Shown: positions 10,303 through 21,653 of the stretch, piece after piece
Numbering within the stretch: position 1 is the first letter of the stretch
Layout of the letters: every line of letters begins with the position of its first letter
From: Ypsolopha sequella
Taxonomy: Eukaryota; Arthropoda; Insecta; Lepidoptera; Ypsolophidae
Reading direction: 5' to 3'
Assembly (NCBI GenBank): GCA_934047225.1
Contig: OW204001.1
Coordinates: 12,446,201-12,510,200, forward strand
DNA: 64,000 bases
Made by a program: the position numbers and the translations under genes
Notes under the pieces: generated by a model
What the model saw: the letters and a program-made list of their open reading frames with translations, nothing else
Databases searched by the model: none
What the model was told of the DNA's origin: nothing

Positions 10303-10439
10303 TTATCTATAAAAACGGCAAAAAAAATCATGTCCGTTATACTGGAGCCTCCTGAAATATTTATTTTATTCTGTTTTTTAGTATTTTTTGTTATAGCGGC
10401 AACAGAAATACGTCATCTGTGAAAATTTCAACTGTCTAA

Positions 10440-10546
10440 CTCTCACGGTTCATGAGATACAGCCTGGTGACAGACAGACGGACAGCGGAGTCTTAGTGAT
10501 AGGGTCCCGTTGGTTACCCTTTGGGTACGGAACCCTAAAAATGGAG
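10440..10546 (-). repeat. Dispersed repeat N (GGAACCCTA end), copy 1
   Basis: It has the order GACAGACGGACAGCGGAGTC, GGGTCCCGTT, GGGTACGGAACCCTAAAAAT. The same order occurs at 40502-40945 in the opposite direction and at 61490-61830. This is a very common lepidopteran repeat end of uncertain class. Confidence 0.55.
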
Positions 10547-10557
10547 TTCCATAGTAC

Positions 10558-10813
10558 CAGTGGCGTGCACAGAACTTTTTGCTGGAAAAGCAAGCAATTG
10601 GTCAAGAATAATAATAAAAAAAATATGAAAAAATTTAAACACTTTAAAAAAAAAATTATATAGGAAATTTTCACTCTAGGGTAGACATTGTCTACCCTGG
10701 CGTCATACAATTTTTTTTTTTCAAAGTGAAGTATAAATTTTTTCATATTTTTTTTATTGTTGTTCTTGACCAATTGTTTGCTTTTCCAGCAAAAAGTTCT
10801 GTGCACGCCACTG
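10558..10813. mobile_element. hAT-like foldback MITE, copy 1
   Basis: This 256-bp element is almost wholly palindromic. The terminal inverted repeat starts CAGTGGCGTGCACAGAAC and mirrors at the right end. A perfect 8-bp target duplication, CATAGTAC, lies at 10550-10557 and 10814-10821, which fits hAT insertion. It has no transposase. Confidence 0.9.
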
Positions 10814-10880
10814 CATAGTACATATATGTGTTGGAAAAGAAAATCTAGGCACAGATTGTGGCTCGGATCCATTATACAGA

Positions 10881-10950
10881 TTAAATACCTTTGTTGCTTA
10901 CATTTGACATCTGAAACGATATTACTTTTCGGCTTTCAGTACAGTTCGGA
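10881..10950 (+). repeat. 70-bp direct repeat, left unit
   Basis: This is nearly identical to 11365-11434 (TTTGTTGCTTACATTTGACA and TTCGGCTTTCAGTACAGTTC in both). The two units flank a TTAA element exactly, with the TTAA sites 70 bp from each unit start. Confidence 0.85.
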
Positions 10951-11368
10951 TTAAGGCGATATACGAAAAAAAATACGGGTGTTTCTGTTTTGTGTATCTC
11001 ATGAAATACACAAAAAATAAATTTCTGGTATATGCATTTTGACCATATAATCTAGGGTTTTGAAATTTGAAAACATGTTTGGATAAATTTTCCTCGATAG
11101 AAATAATTGTTGAAATGAGGTCTTCAAACACACTTTTTCTCCTCGTTTGACGAATAGGAACCATATACAAAACTCAAACATATTTTATTAGGTGTGTTTT
11201 AGCAATATCTAGAGATTTGATCTTTAAAATTTTGCTATCTTTTTTAGTTTTTTTAATAATAATATAAAACCAACTTTTTACTTTTTGCCCTAAATCCGCC
11301 CCTCTCGCACTGCGCGATTTTTCGCTTGGAGTGACAGTGACAAAAATAAAATTAGCATAGCCTCTTAA
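10951..11368 (+). mobile_element. TTAA-flanked MITE (family B), copy 1
   Basis: It begins TTAAGGCGATATACG and ends GCCTCTTAA. Family members share a central CCTAGATTATA-type segment (here in reverse sense), a CCGCCCCTCTCGCACTGCGCG word and a TATTTTATTAGG word. Other copies are at 13551-13971 (+), 20786-21653 (-), 28731-29056 (-) and 63666-64000. TTAA duplication is shown by the interrupted family H copy. Such ends occur in piggyBac-type elements, but the superfamily is not proven. Confidence 0.75.
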
Positions 11369-11434
11369 ATAGCTTTGTTGCTTACATTTGACATCCGAAA
11401 CGATATTACTTTTCGGCTTTCAGTACAGTTCGGA
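11365..11434 (+). repeat. 70-bp direct repeat, right unit
   Basis: This is the partner of 10881-10950 at the same distance from TTAA. It is followed by AT-rich DNA and, at about 11530-11715, a GC-richer unique-looking segment. Confidence 0.85.
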
Positions 11435-11529
11435 TTAAAATAAATTCCAAAGGAAAACCAGCCTTTTAAAAAAGACCCAAACAAAACAAAATCTCGTTTA
11501 ATCGTCCCAAAACTGGTATCAATGTGTTG

Positions 11530-11715
11530 AAATGAGATTACGCTACATGTGTACAATTAGTCTCTGTCTCGCCGACCGGGATGGGTCAACATCGATAAAA
11601 GAACGGGGCCCGCAGATAATTAAATGTAAACAGCTTCCGACAAACGCCGGGCATACGACGGTAGAGGAACGCGACTCCCTTCAAAATGTTTTATCCATAG
11701 ACGACACTTGTATTA
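11530..11715 (+). other. GC-richer unassigned segment
   Basis: The segment stands out from AT-rich flanks and is open from ATG at 11532 for 79 codons. The last third of the frame runs into foldback element T, which argues against a real gene. I do not recognise the peptide; it could be a remnant of a host exon or repeat. Confidence 0.25.
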
Positions 11716-11872
11716 ACACCGATTCGGGTAAACACGTTTTAACTTATTTGACGGGACTAAACTTAATTTAACCGTTCTGTCTTTTTCTTTCTGTACCGAA
11801 CAGACAAAGACAGGACGCTCAAAATAAGGTTAGTTCTGTCAAGTAAGTTAAGTTGTGTTGCGCCGAATCGAT
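11716..11872. mobile_element. Foldback MITE T, copy 1
   Basis: The ends ACCGATTCGG and CCGAATCGAT are inverted, followed inward by AACTTATTTGACGGG and its mirror. The copy at 63078-63242 has the same structure. Confidence 0.7.
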
Positions 11873-11961
11873 ACCATTTTCTATGGTTTTATCCGTTAAA
11901 ATTGCTATTAGGGTATGCTGAGGTAGATATATTTAATATCTAGTTTCATTTTGTATCAAAA

Positions 11962-12235
11962 TATACAAGGTGAATTTGTGAACATCTTCCAAATTCATAC
12001 TTAAGCCTTGGTAAGTGATCAGCACCATAAAACACTAACGATTTTTGTAAAAAACATAAAATGAAATTTCGACTCTCCATAGTGTTTATTTCACTCAGAA
12101 CTGGGAGTGAATTACTATGGGAAGTCGAAATTTCATTATACGAATTTTACAAAAATTGTTATCGATTCATGATACTGATCACTTACTAAGCCTCCAGTAT
12201 GAATTTGGACGATGATCAAAAAGTCACCTTGTATA
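11962..12235. mobile_element. Foldback MITE F, copy 1 (TATACAAGGTG ends)
   Basis: This 274-bp palindrome-like element starts TATACAAGGTGAATTTGTG and ends CACCTTGTATA. Inner arms share AAATTCATAC and GTGATCAG. A second full copy is at 36101-36367. Terminal TA suggests a Tc1/mariner-type target, which is an inference. Confidence 0.8.
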
Positions 12236-12323
12236 TTCGTAGTTTTTTCAAGTATCATTTTATGTGTTATATTTTTATTGTATTTGTATATGGTTATTAT
12301 TTGTCAATAACTTAAATAAGGTT

Positions 12324-12592
12324 ATTTAATCAACCGCCCGAATTTATACTGGAGACTCGGTTCTCAGGAATCAGGAACAATATTTAATTATCCTACAGGT
12401 GAAATTCGGAATAATTTTTATTAGGTCTATATAGGATATAGGTATAGGCCTATTAGGAATTTTATTTGAACTATGCCAGTTCGTATGGGAACAACAATTA
12501 TTTTTTATGATTTCGAAAAAAAGAGTCATTCAACCTTGTTCCTGATTACTATAACCCGGTCTCCAGTATGAATTCGGGCGGTTGATTAAATT
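12324..12592. mobile_element. Foldback MITE related to F (CAACCGCCCGAAT arms)
   Basis: Arms TTTAATCAACCGCCCGAATT and its complement at the right end enclose a loop. The inner ACTGGAGACTCGG word links it to family F and to a fragment at about 19525-19580. Confidence 0.75.
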
Positions 12593-13550
12593 TCACTGTA
12601 GTATACACACTATGTATATTGGTTAGTAGGTTAAGGATCTGAAAATAAATAAATAAATAAATTATTGTGTGTTAGCAACGCTGACAGAAGCGTGTGAGTG
12701 ACAGCGTTGCTAACGCACACATGCACCACAAACCACTCCATTGCAAAAAAATCAACAGCATTTTGAACGGATTGATACCGTTCTAATGAGGAGCTTTCAA
12801 AGTCAAATAAAAAGAAAAGTGGTACCGAACGACTCAGTAGATGGTGCAGCCTGTACTTAAAGTGTCAAAAAATGTCCTTTTGAAAACACTGGATTCTTTT
12901 TTTTTCACTCGTATTTTTTTTTTCTTTTTCTTGATATTACCCAACGGACCTTGCTATTTTACGGATTCTGACAAACCTATAGGGATGGGTTCATAAACTA
13001 GTGGTCGCGAGACGGTTTCTAATGATGAAGGATTACGCTGTGACCACGGAAAAATAAGAAAAATCTTCGATAAATAATGCCTTCGGCCATTTAAATAACA
13101 AAACAAAGTTGTGGGTTAAATTGTCGTAGGTGTGTAAAGAGCATATTTGCACGGGAAATATTTTGAATTTCATTTTCATAGCCGTGTACCCTTTATGTTC
13201 GCTTTCTAAAGGGCCGATATGCATTTATTTATTGGTCTTTTCATAAAATTGTGTAGAGCCATTATCGTATTTTAGTTTATCTGTAAAGCTACACAAAATA
13301 TGTATTTGTATCCAAACAAGTAACTCTACCACCGCTACATTATCGGAGCTCAGACATGCATTGCACTCCGACATAAACAATACTGTCTGATTAATGCTGT
13401 ACCATTGCGCGCGCACTTTCGATCAAATCGTCTTATATTCTTCATGATCTATTACTTTATACTCGTAGACACGCCATTTGGAAAGCTTGGACGGAAGATA
13501 CTTTAAACTTTCGCACGTGTAAGCAGTAGGGTGTCTCAAAATTCCACTTT
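12593..13550. other. AT-rich DNA with a hairpin and a repeat trace
   Basis: A 17-bp-arm hairpin lies at about 12666-12719 (GTTAGCAACGCTG and its complement). About 13310-13400 resembles, in reverse, the CAGTGCG...GACATGAACG words at 25035-25145, 38760-38850 and 39240-39345. Nothing else is recognised. Confidence 0.45.
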
Positions 13551-13971
13551 TTAAGGCGATATGCGAAAAAAATACGAGTGTTTCTTTTCTGTGTATTTCA
13601 TGAAATACAAGGAAAATTTTAATAAATTTCTGGTATATGCATTTTGACTATATAATCTAGGGTTTTGAAATTGGAAAACATGTTTGGATAAATTTTCCTC
13701 AATAGAAATAATTGTTGAAATGAAGTCTTCAAACACACTTTTTCTCCTCGTTTGACGAATAGGAACCATAAACAGAACTCAAACATATTTTATTAGGTGT
13801 GTTTTAACAATATCTAGAGATTTGATATTTGAAATTTTGCTAGCTTTTTAGTTTTTTTAATAAAAATATAAAACTAACTTTTTTCCCTTTAGCCCTAAAT
13901 CCGCCCCTCTCGCACTGCGCGATTTTTCGCTTAGAGTGACAGTGACAAAAATAAAATTCGCAGTGCCTTAA
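13551..13971 (+). mobile_element. TTAA-flanked MITE (family B), copy 2
   Basis: It begins TTAAGGCGATATGCG and ends CGCAGTGCCTTAA (421 bp). It is closely similar to 10951-11368 through its whole length. Confidence 0.8.
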
Positions 13972-14015
13972 TTAATTAGCTTAGGTATCAGGAACCTATT
14001 AACGCGACGCGACGA

Positions 14016-14186
14016 GTTAAGGGGCTAGTATCGCCAAATGGGTACTTTCTAAGACTAGTTAAGGGGCTTAGTATAGCCAAATGGGTACTTCCTAAGCCTA
14101 GGTAAGGGGCTTAGTATCGCCAAATGGGTACTTTCTAAGCCTAGTTAAGGGTCTTAGTATTGCCAAATGGGTACTTTCTAAGCCTA
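14016..14186 (+). repeat. Minisatellite, four 42-43-bp units
   Basis: Units start at 14016, 14058, 14101 and 14144. Each contains GTTAAGGGGCTTAGTAT, GCCAAATGGGTACTT and CTAAGCCTA. The units differ by single substitutions and one missing base in the first. The 14187-14910 stretch beyond holds AT-rich DNA and one weak inverted repeat (about 14546-14645). Confidence 0.92.
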
Positions 14187-14910
14187 CTTCTCGTTTATGG
14201 CCCTAACCAAATATATTGAAAAAATTTGCATGAATTATCAACTCTAAGACAAGATATGCAACATTTTTCTTTTCCATACCAATAAAACTTCTATATGAAA
14301 AAAAAAAACAATTTTATTTATAAAGATGGTTCTGCGTTTTCTGTATCCTAGGTAATTCTAGATACCCGATTCTAGATACAGATAAAGATAATTTATTGCT
14401 AGGATTTTTTCAACCCAGCTGGGACCAATTGTAGATATGAGGTGATTAATCATAATCATTTTCCGTCTTACTAACTGGCGACAGAGATAAATGGCTGAAG
14501 GAAATAAACAAATGGCCTTTCAGTACCTAACCTTGTTTTGCTTAGGTACAATCGGGGAAAGTTCTGTTGACTCACTTTTCTCTCTTATTACCATTGCAGT
14601 AAAAGACCAAAAATCGGGTCTGTGTAATTTTCCCCAATCGTACTTTCGCCAAAGCATATAATCTATGGCAAAGAAGCGACACTCCTGGCACTTCCCCCCA
14701 GTTTATTGGAAATTGGAAGTAATCTGTTCGCTTGTATTAACCCTCGCAATTCTCATTACCGCTAAAACAATGGTAAAACAAAAGCGCAGTCCAGATCGTG
14801 GCTCGGATCCATCTTACAGATTGTGCCAGGGGTCTGGTATAATTGTATATATATATTAAAATACTTTAGGTAACAGGCACATCGTATGTTTAAGTTTATA
14901 ATAGTTCATT

Positions 14911-15292
14911 ACCTATGAAATTGACGAAATTATCTTACAGATACATGAGTTCATCAGTTCTGTAATTCAATAACTATTTTCATTGCTTTTTTTTAAATTT
15001 GATTTCAAGGTTTTACATCTACCTATTAAATTTTGTTTTTATTGTCAGTTTGATAACTAAAATTTAATTTTCAAAAAAAAACGCCCTTAATGCCATCCAT
15101 TTCCATGATAAGATTCGTAATAATTTTTTACAACACGCACTTTACATGTCGCTTTTAGCTTAATGTTGCCTCATTTATTCACAAAAGAAATTATAAAATT
15201 TTAATGTGTGATTCCTAAAAAAATGCAAAAATATTAGTACTGAAAATTGAGTTTCCTTCAAATTATCCGTAGAAAACGGCAATTTCATAGGT
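14911..15292 (+). mobile_element. MITE P, copy 1
   Basis: The terminal repeats are ACCTATGAAATTG and its complement at the right end. Interior words TTTGATAACTAAAATTTAAT and TTCCATGATAAGATTCGTAA recur at 47711-48094 (reverse) and 58485-59226. Confidence 0.75.
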
Positions 15293-15600
15293 TTAATCTG
15301 TTATAATATATAATAATGATTATAAATTGTAATAATCTAACAATAACTTGTAGTTACTAAGTAACTTCATAACTAAGTTCTCCATCTGTTATAAACTTGG
15401 AATCCAAACTTACTCCTGCCTGGAAGGGATGCAAATTTATGCTTCACGAAACACGTGCTAAAACCTCCGTCGTGATAGTTCAAGATGGTCTTCTCAATAG
15501 GAATCTCAGTTTGATGCGAGGACCTAGAACGGGTCAATAATCAGAGAATAAGTTTAAACTGTTGATCAAGCAGGGCCTATTGAAGAAGGCATTATTATAA

Positions 15601-15962
15601 TTGTAGTTAATGCTACAAGGGCAAAAAGAAATAAATTACGAGGACGATTTAAAACACGAGCGTAGCGAGTGTTTTAAACGTAACCGAGCAATTTATTGCT
15701 CTTACGCCCGTGTATCATACTACGTTTTTCAATGCACAGTGTGAGGAAATAAAACAAATATAATCAAAGAAAACAATTTCATTATTAAAGTTGAAAGTTA
15801 CATTGTTACAATTTTGCAAGTTAATGATTGGCTCAAAAGGACTGTATCCAGAGCCGTTAAACAGTGGAAAAAAAAAAGTATAACATTTATGGTACACAGG
15901 AAAGGCTTCTCTCTTCTCCAACTTCTCGTAAATAAATTTAAAAAAAGTCCTAGGGCAAAAAA
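15601..15962 (+). mobile_element. Dispersed repeat E, copy 1
   Basis: Shared order: GTAGTTAATGCTACAAG, a small palindrome around GAGCGTAGCGAGTG, CGCCCGTGTATCATACTACG, GAGCCGTTAAACAGTGG and CCTAGGGCA. Other copies are 25636-25984 (+), 29276-29662 (-) and 41520-41892 (-). Class unknown. Confidence 0.8.
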
Positions 15963-18900
15963 ATGCGAATACAATCAACACAACGAGGGTTCCGTACTTA
16001 AGGGCACATGTTCGCCAGAACTCTAAATAAGCGCTCGTCTGAGACTTAGTTTTATCTCGTCTGAGACCAGGCAAACATAGTTTGTTAAGTATTTAAGTTG
16101 AGACCTATATTCGTTCAAATAACGATGTGTTTTGAGGCAATAAAGCTATATTTAATCTTTAAAAACTGTACACAAATACTAGTATTGTTTGTAGCATTCG
16201 CTACAAGTATTCAACCTTTTTATATATTTTTAGTCTTTCTTTATCGTTGGCTGCTTTTCTGAATTTTCGAATTCAAATAGTTAGAATGATCTTGTCAGAT
16301 TTTTTTTGTTATTTTTCTCATATCAAAGAAGATCGTGACAGAGGAAGGAAATTTGCCACAAGAAATTTAAAATATCAAATTTTAAAACTATATCTTATCT
16401 ATAACTTATATAGAAACAGAGCGCATTTGCCATGAGCATTGTTTAAGCCAGTTTTCCTGCATTTCCCGGTAAGTTTTGTGTAATTTTGGTTTCGTTCTCT
16501 GAAAATCCTTTTTGTCCCGTTTCCAATACGTTAATTTCCTTTCCCTCGTTTCATAAGCATGTCTTGACGCCGTTGTTTTATTTCTTTACAGCGACCCTTC
16601 GGGATTATTTTTTAAAGGGTTTCTGGGTCTCCCTAGTTTGATTATCCCATCCGCCATCTTGTACGGTTGTACCTAATGAGGCCTGATGTAAGGACCACGT
16701 CCCTGGTGAGCTAAAGCTTCCGATACAAAAATTGAAATCGCCAAGCTTCATCGACTGCTCCCGGGAACACCGGAAACTCCCAAAGTCACGAAGAGACCCT
16801 TACCAGGTTTTTAATATCTGTAGCTTAATATTCAGCATCGATTATTTTTATTCCTTAGTGTAAAGCTAGATAACGATTGCTCGTAACACCTTATTATTAC
16901 GTTTTTCTTTCGGATCAAGAGTTATCAAAACTTCCGTGAAATCTTAGTTTAAAGGATCCTATAAACTAGTGTCGACAACCAAATTTAAAATCCATTATTT
17001 TATGAATAAATGCGTCGTTCAAGCTAAAAGGAAATTAAAATCTTAAATAAGTGGAATTTGGCATAATAATTTTTTTGATCTAAGAATTTCCTTTGTAGCG
17101 ATTCTCTTCTGATATTATTGTTCTTTTGTACCATATTTTTCTTACCTCGGTTTTGTTGTTTTTGTGTATTTTAAGATAAAATTATACGGTTTATTCATCC
17201 AGGTTTACCTCTTTTTTTGGCTGTCACCAGGCTTGCCTGGTGGCAGTCCAAATTCAATTCGAAATTACGTTCGTAGTATGTGGTAGCTAAAAAATATTTT
17301 TTTTTTTTTTTAAAAATAACGCTACATGTTGTACTAAACTGGTCTCTGCTCTGCTTTCTTTGAGCTCTATAATACATAGCTTAAAAAGCTCCTATACGAT
17401 TAAAGAATCAATTAGAAAACAACCACATAAAATATTTCTTAAGGTTTTCAAGACAGAGACTGCGTTTTATATTAAATGTACATGAAGGTTCTTAAGTTTA
17501 AATCTTGTTAAAGCTTATACTTAATCCGAAAAGTGTTCTTAAACAACTTATTCAACAGATATTATGCAATGTTGCTATATTGCGGGTAGAACAAAAACAA
17601 ACTTTGTTAAAGCTAATTGCTTCTACGTCTAACTTATTTAAAAGTGCTCCTACACGAGCAATGATTTCCCAGCAACATTTAGTTGCATTGCAACGGCGTT
17701 GTTCACTGGTTCATTCTTCGGATTTGCATTTATCAGAAGATTAAAGCTCAGTTTCATGTGGTGTGATTGTAATAAGAATAAGTCAATTTTATATTTTCAT
17801 ATAATTTATACTGTAAGGTGTGACTCCTTGATAGAACTTCATTCTAACACTAATAAAATTCTTCTTGCACGAGTTCCACTATTTTATTTACTTAGTTATT
17901 GCGACTAGTTTCGTCTATTTGACATCGTCGGGTTAATTGGAATAGGTAAACAGTAAAATTGTATTTTCATCCGGTTAAACTCGAGTAATACGCACACTGT
18001 GACAATCGTTTTAGTCCGTGTGAACTATATTTATGTGACCATTTTGAAAACAATTTTGTATGGGAGTTATCTATTTATCTTCTAGCTAGCTAGTCCTTGG
18101 GTACAAGTTCAAGCAATGTGCCATTATAGAGCAACTCTATGCATTGTATGAGATGATAAGAATCAGGCAACGTGATATACCATGTTAGATTTATAAACAC
18201 TATTAGGAGTAAGGGTCTCAGCGTATTTACTTTTTATATTTTCCCGAATTTTCGGCAATGATGCATGTGCCATGGTCACGGGATCAACATTGTGAAACCC
18301 GTACTTCTCATAATGTCTATAGTGGCCGTATAAAACTAAAATCTTATAGCTATCCATTTACATTGAGCAATTAATTGCCTGTGTAACAGAACTTTTAGCA
18401 GAATAGAATGCTCGCTCGTGTAACTTTAGTCTTTAAAGGTAATATTACTCGCTATGCACCGAAAGTTCATCGAAAACTATGTCCAGCTCATACATATAGT
18501 AGATTATGATCGAAATTAAATCCAAAATTGAGCCTGAAACAAGGATTGCATTTTGATTTCATAATTTCATAAAATACTAAACTAAAGCATAGATTAAAAA
18601 AAAATCATACATAATGCCATTAAACAATAACAATTAAAAAAAACAACTTTTTTTTGGAAACTTGTTCGTTTTGAGCAGTAGACTATGCGATTTTAGTAAG
18701 TGCTAGGGCTTTACTTGTACATTTTGTGTAGTACTCGTATCATATCTGTATCGTAAATGAAGAGTGGTTGCGTCAGAGCTAACATATGTGTTTCCTGAAT
18801 TTTGTTGAAGGGCAAGAAACTTAGCAAGATCATGTCTTTAATGTCATGAATGTCCAGTTGTTCGTTCGTCTTCCTTCAGTATGACGTAAAAACAAATATA

Positions 18901-19277
18901 TCATGTTGCTATTAGTGAAGAATCCGTTGACCCACTTTTAATTACTTTATATTAAATAAATATTTGGCATTTTAAAAAAACTTTTTACTGTTATAAAAAA
19001 ACATATATAAGATAAAAAGGAATAAAATTCAAGATATAACTATTTCAGGCTTGAACGGACCCAGCATCAGTTGAGGAGGCTTATATGTTTTATTATACTA
19101 TACGAGTATATTTTAATAACTATATACATTACAAAAAAAAACGTTTTTTAACACGTATCAATGCCAAGCGAATTTGGTGACTACATTCTATGAAACTAGT
19201 TTTTTCCTTTTTGAATTGCGCTGCACAGTTATATTGGAGTACTTGAATTTTCCTCAAACATGTCCGTTTCTCGGCAG
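15963..19277. other. AT-rich DNA upstream of the PDE11 exon
   Basis: I recognise no gene. A GC-richer, repeat-free-looking segment at about 16570-16800 and a short palindrome near 17221-17243 are the only marked features. A preceding PDE11 exon was looked for and not found. The last 40 bases form the acceptor region ending TCTCGGCAG. Confidence 0.5.
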
Positions 19278-19414
19278 GTTAAAGACATCTGCAACGAGCT
19301 AGAAGTCCGGGAGCTATGTCACAAGATCCTGCAGAATGTGTCGACATTGCTGGACGCGGATCGAGGATCTCTCTTCCTGGTTCAGGGAGAAAGGGCAGAG
19401 ACTCAAAATGGCAG
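19278..19414 (+). CDS. Pde11: PDE11-type cyclic nucleotide phosphodiesterase, GAF-A exon 1 (internal exon)
   Basis: The exon lies between an AG acceptor (19276-19277) and a GT donor (19415-19416). It encodes 45 codons plus two bases, beginning VKDICNELEV and containing LLDADRGSLFLV. This is the start of the first GAF domain of dual-specificity cAMP/cGMP phosphodiesterase 11; the wording is close to insect Pde11 and to mammalian PDE11A as I know them. GAF-A is a regulatory cyclic-nucleotide-binding module upstream of the C-terminal catalytic HD domain, which is not in the window. The exon is much GC-richer than its flanks. Its split final codon (AG) joins A at 48848 to give Arg. PDE5/6 are less likely because of the DADRGSLFLV wording and the shared next exon. 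Confidence 0.92.
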
Positions 19415-19710
19415 GTGAGCTGAAAATCATAAAATTGCGTTACTTTTAGGCTTTCTGATAGATATGTATTTGTTACTTTGCTTTACTATTATTATTTTAT
19501 AACCATTTTCAAAATATAATATAAGGTGATTTTGATCGATACAGCCTATTATAATTCATACTGGAGACTCGGTCAGTAATAAATACATAACAAGGTTCAA
19601 GTATCTTTGCCGCGAAATAAACAAAATTTAATTTTAGTCATCGAAGCAAAAGCCCTAAAATGATCGAAACGCCCAGGACCGGGTCAAATGTAGATCCTTA
19701 ATGCAGGCAT

Positions 19711-20256
19711 TACACGGCAGTGGCGTGCACAGAACTTTTTTCCGGAATAGCAATCAGCAGGTCAAGTACGACAATAAAAAAAATATGAAAAAATTTAAAT
19801 AACACTTTGAAAAAAAAAAGTTTGTATGAAAATGTTCACTCTAGGAAAGGCAGTGCCTACCCTGGCGTCATACAAACTTTTTTTTTTCAAAGTGTTATTT
19901 AAATTTTTTCATATTTTTTTTATTGTCGTACTTGACCTTCTGATTGCTATTCCGGTAAAAAGTTCTGTGCACGCCACTGTTACATGGGGTGTTAAGATGA
20001 AGTTGCGAAAGCCGGAAACTGGTGGTAGTACTCGTCCATGCGAACAACTTTTACTATGGACCCGAATGGCGAAAAAAAATCTGCTGTTCCATAGAAAAGT
20101 TACATAACTAACCGACCAAAATGTATGAAACAACATAGTAAATAAATAAATAAATATTTTTTTCTCGATCTCTCAATTTTTTCTCACGGAAAGTTTTTTG
20201 TTACGACGAGTACTATCGCCAGTTTTTAGCTTCTGTAACTTCATCTTAACACCCTG
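19711..20256. mobile_element. Foldback MITE D, copy 1, with a nested hAT MITE
   Basis: Right end CTTCATCTTAACACCCTG mirrors the left GGTGTTAAGATGAAGTTG at about 19988. Left-end bases TACACGG are split off by the hAT MITE at 19718-19979. Arms also share CCGGAAACTGG and the ACTCGTC word. TA flanks both ends. A truncated relative lies at 25168-25384. Confidence 0.75.
19718..19979. mobile_element. hAT-like foldback MITE, copy 2
   Basis: This 262-bp palindrome has the same CAGTGGCGTGCACAGAAC ends and central GTCATACAA segment as 10558-10813. The flanking 8 bp are TTACACGG (19710-19717) and TTACATGG (19980-19987), a target duplication with one change. The duplicated target is the left tip of MITE D. 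Confidence 0.88.
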
Positions 20257-20785
20257 TATATGAATGCTGGTGACCTTTTAGAGATTTAAGTTTTACAAGT
20301 TCCGTAGAGAAATTGAAACCAAAGTGAAGCTTTACGCTAAACCATTTCAGTGAAAAGGAGCATGCATAGGAACTTATACTTCCTGACTTACTCGACTCGA
20401 CTTTACATTTTTTAAAGCATACCCTTGAATAATATTTTTTTTCCGCCATGACTGACAGCTTTCAAGTGATTAAGGGGCTAAACAATGCTAAACACCAGTT
20501 TTGCATTGGGTTCAGTTCCGTCAATGTAGATGGTAAAAATTTGAAACAAATATGGCGTGTTTTTTGGCTCAAGACAATTATTAATTACACTTTATAAATA
20601 AACATACTTTCAATCTTCTTTTAATTATATTACTTCAAAACTGATTGAAACGAAACCAACACACGGATGCTAACTAGAAAAAAACATCTTTAATAATAAA
20701 GAAATGATAATGTCCTAATGTAGCCACGATTTCAAAATAACTGAAGTTTTGCGTGCGCGTCATCTGATTAGAGCAGGATAGACAG

Positions 20786-21653
20786 TTAAGGCGATACGTA
20801 AAAGTTTCAGCGTCCCTGTTACTCCATATTGGAAAAAACACTTAGTGCGAGAGGGACGGATTCGTGGAAAAGTAGCAAAAGTCGGTTTTTTATTAATATA
20901 AAATGTACTAAAGTTGCTATCAAAATTTTGTTTGAATGAATATGAATACTTTTATTTATCAAAAGGTTGGTTATCTTATAGCTAAATATGACCCACAAAA
21001 CTGCATGTACATCCGTGAGTCTCTATACAATTTTAATAAAATTAGTACCTACTTAAATAAAAGTAATTAGTACGATCAGCCGAACATAAGCGGCCACGCC
21101 TCCGCTACCACTTTACGTGCTTTTGCTAAGCTATGAATTGGCGTGGGTATCCGTTTAACCAGCCCCCCTATTCTGTATCTTTAGTTGCCAACTGAACGAG
21201 GTGCCTATCATCAAAAACATAGATAAAACCTGAAATTTCAAAATTGCCTTTAGTGGGTATTGAACTATTAACAATCTGTGTCGTCACTTCAAGTGCGAAC
21301 ATATCCTTAGGAAATCGGAATTCGATAGTATATATATGTTTTTGATGATAGACACCCAGTCCAGAAGGCAACTAGAGATACATAATAGGCCCCGCAGGTC
21401 CTAGATACCGTTAAAACCCATCTAATAAAATATAATTATTCTGAATTGTCAAACCAGGAGAATTGTTGTCGAAAGAGACCTCATTTCAATAAATATTTCC
21501 ATCGAGCCGAAATTCTCCAATCGGGTTTCTGTTTTAACAGATCCCTAGAAAAAGAATCCAAAAATACTATACAATTCTATCAAAATAATACATTATTTAC
21601 TGAAGTAGATATGCAAGTTCTTAAAGTGTAATTTTTTTTCCATAGCGCCTTAA
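20786..21653 (-). mobile_element. TTAA-flanked MITE (family B), copy 3, nested in H
   Basis: It starts TTAAGGCGATACG and ends GCGCCTTAA. The reverse-strand order matches 10951-11368. The middle (about 20945-21400) holds extra DNA, including MITE G at 21162-21396 and a LINE-tail-like stretch. Confidence 0.8.
21162..21396 (-). mobile_element. MITE G, copy 1, nested in family B
   Basis: This ~235-bp element has long imperfect inverted ends: CCTATTCTGTATCTTTAGTT and, mirrored, CTATTATGTATCTCTAGTT. Copies are at 33726-33959 (opposite strand) and 40080-40317. A non-ATG 67-codon frame in all three is discussed under rejected items. Confidence 0.85.

Noticed and set aside
10922..11181. Reverse-strand frames at 10922-11170 and 13551-13769 with nearly the same peptide
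   Set aside because: Both lie in family B MITEs. The similarity follows from repeat homology; the other copies do not keep the frame.
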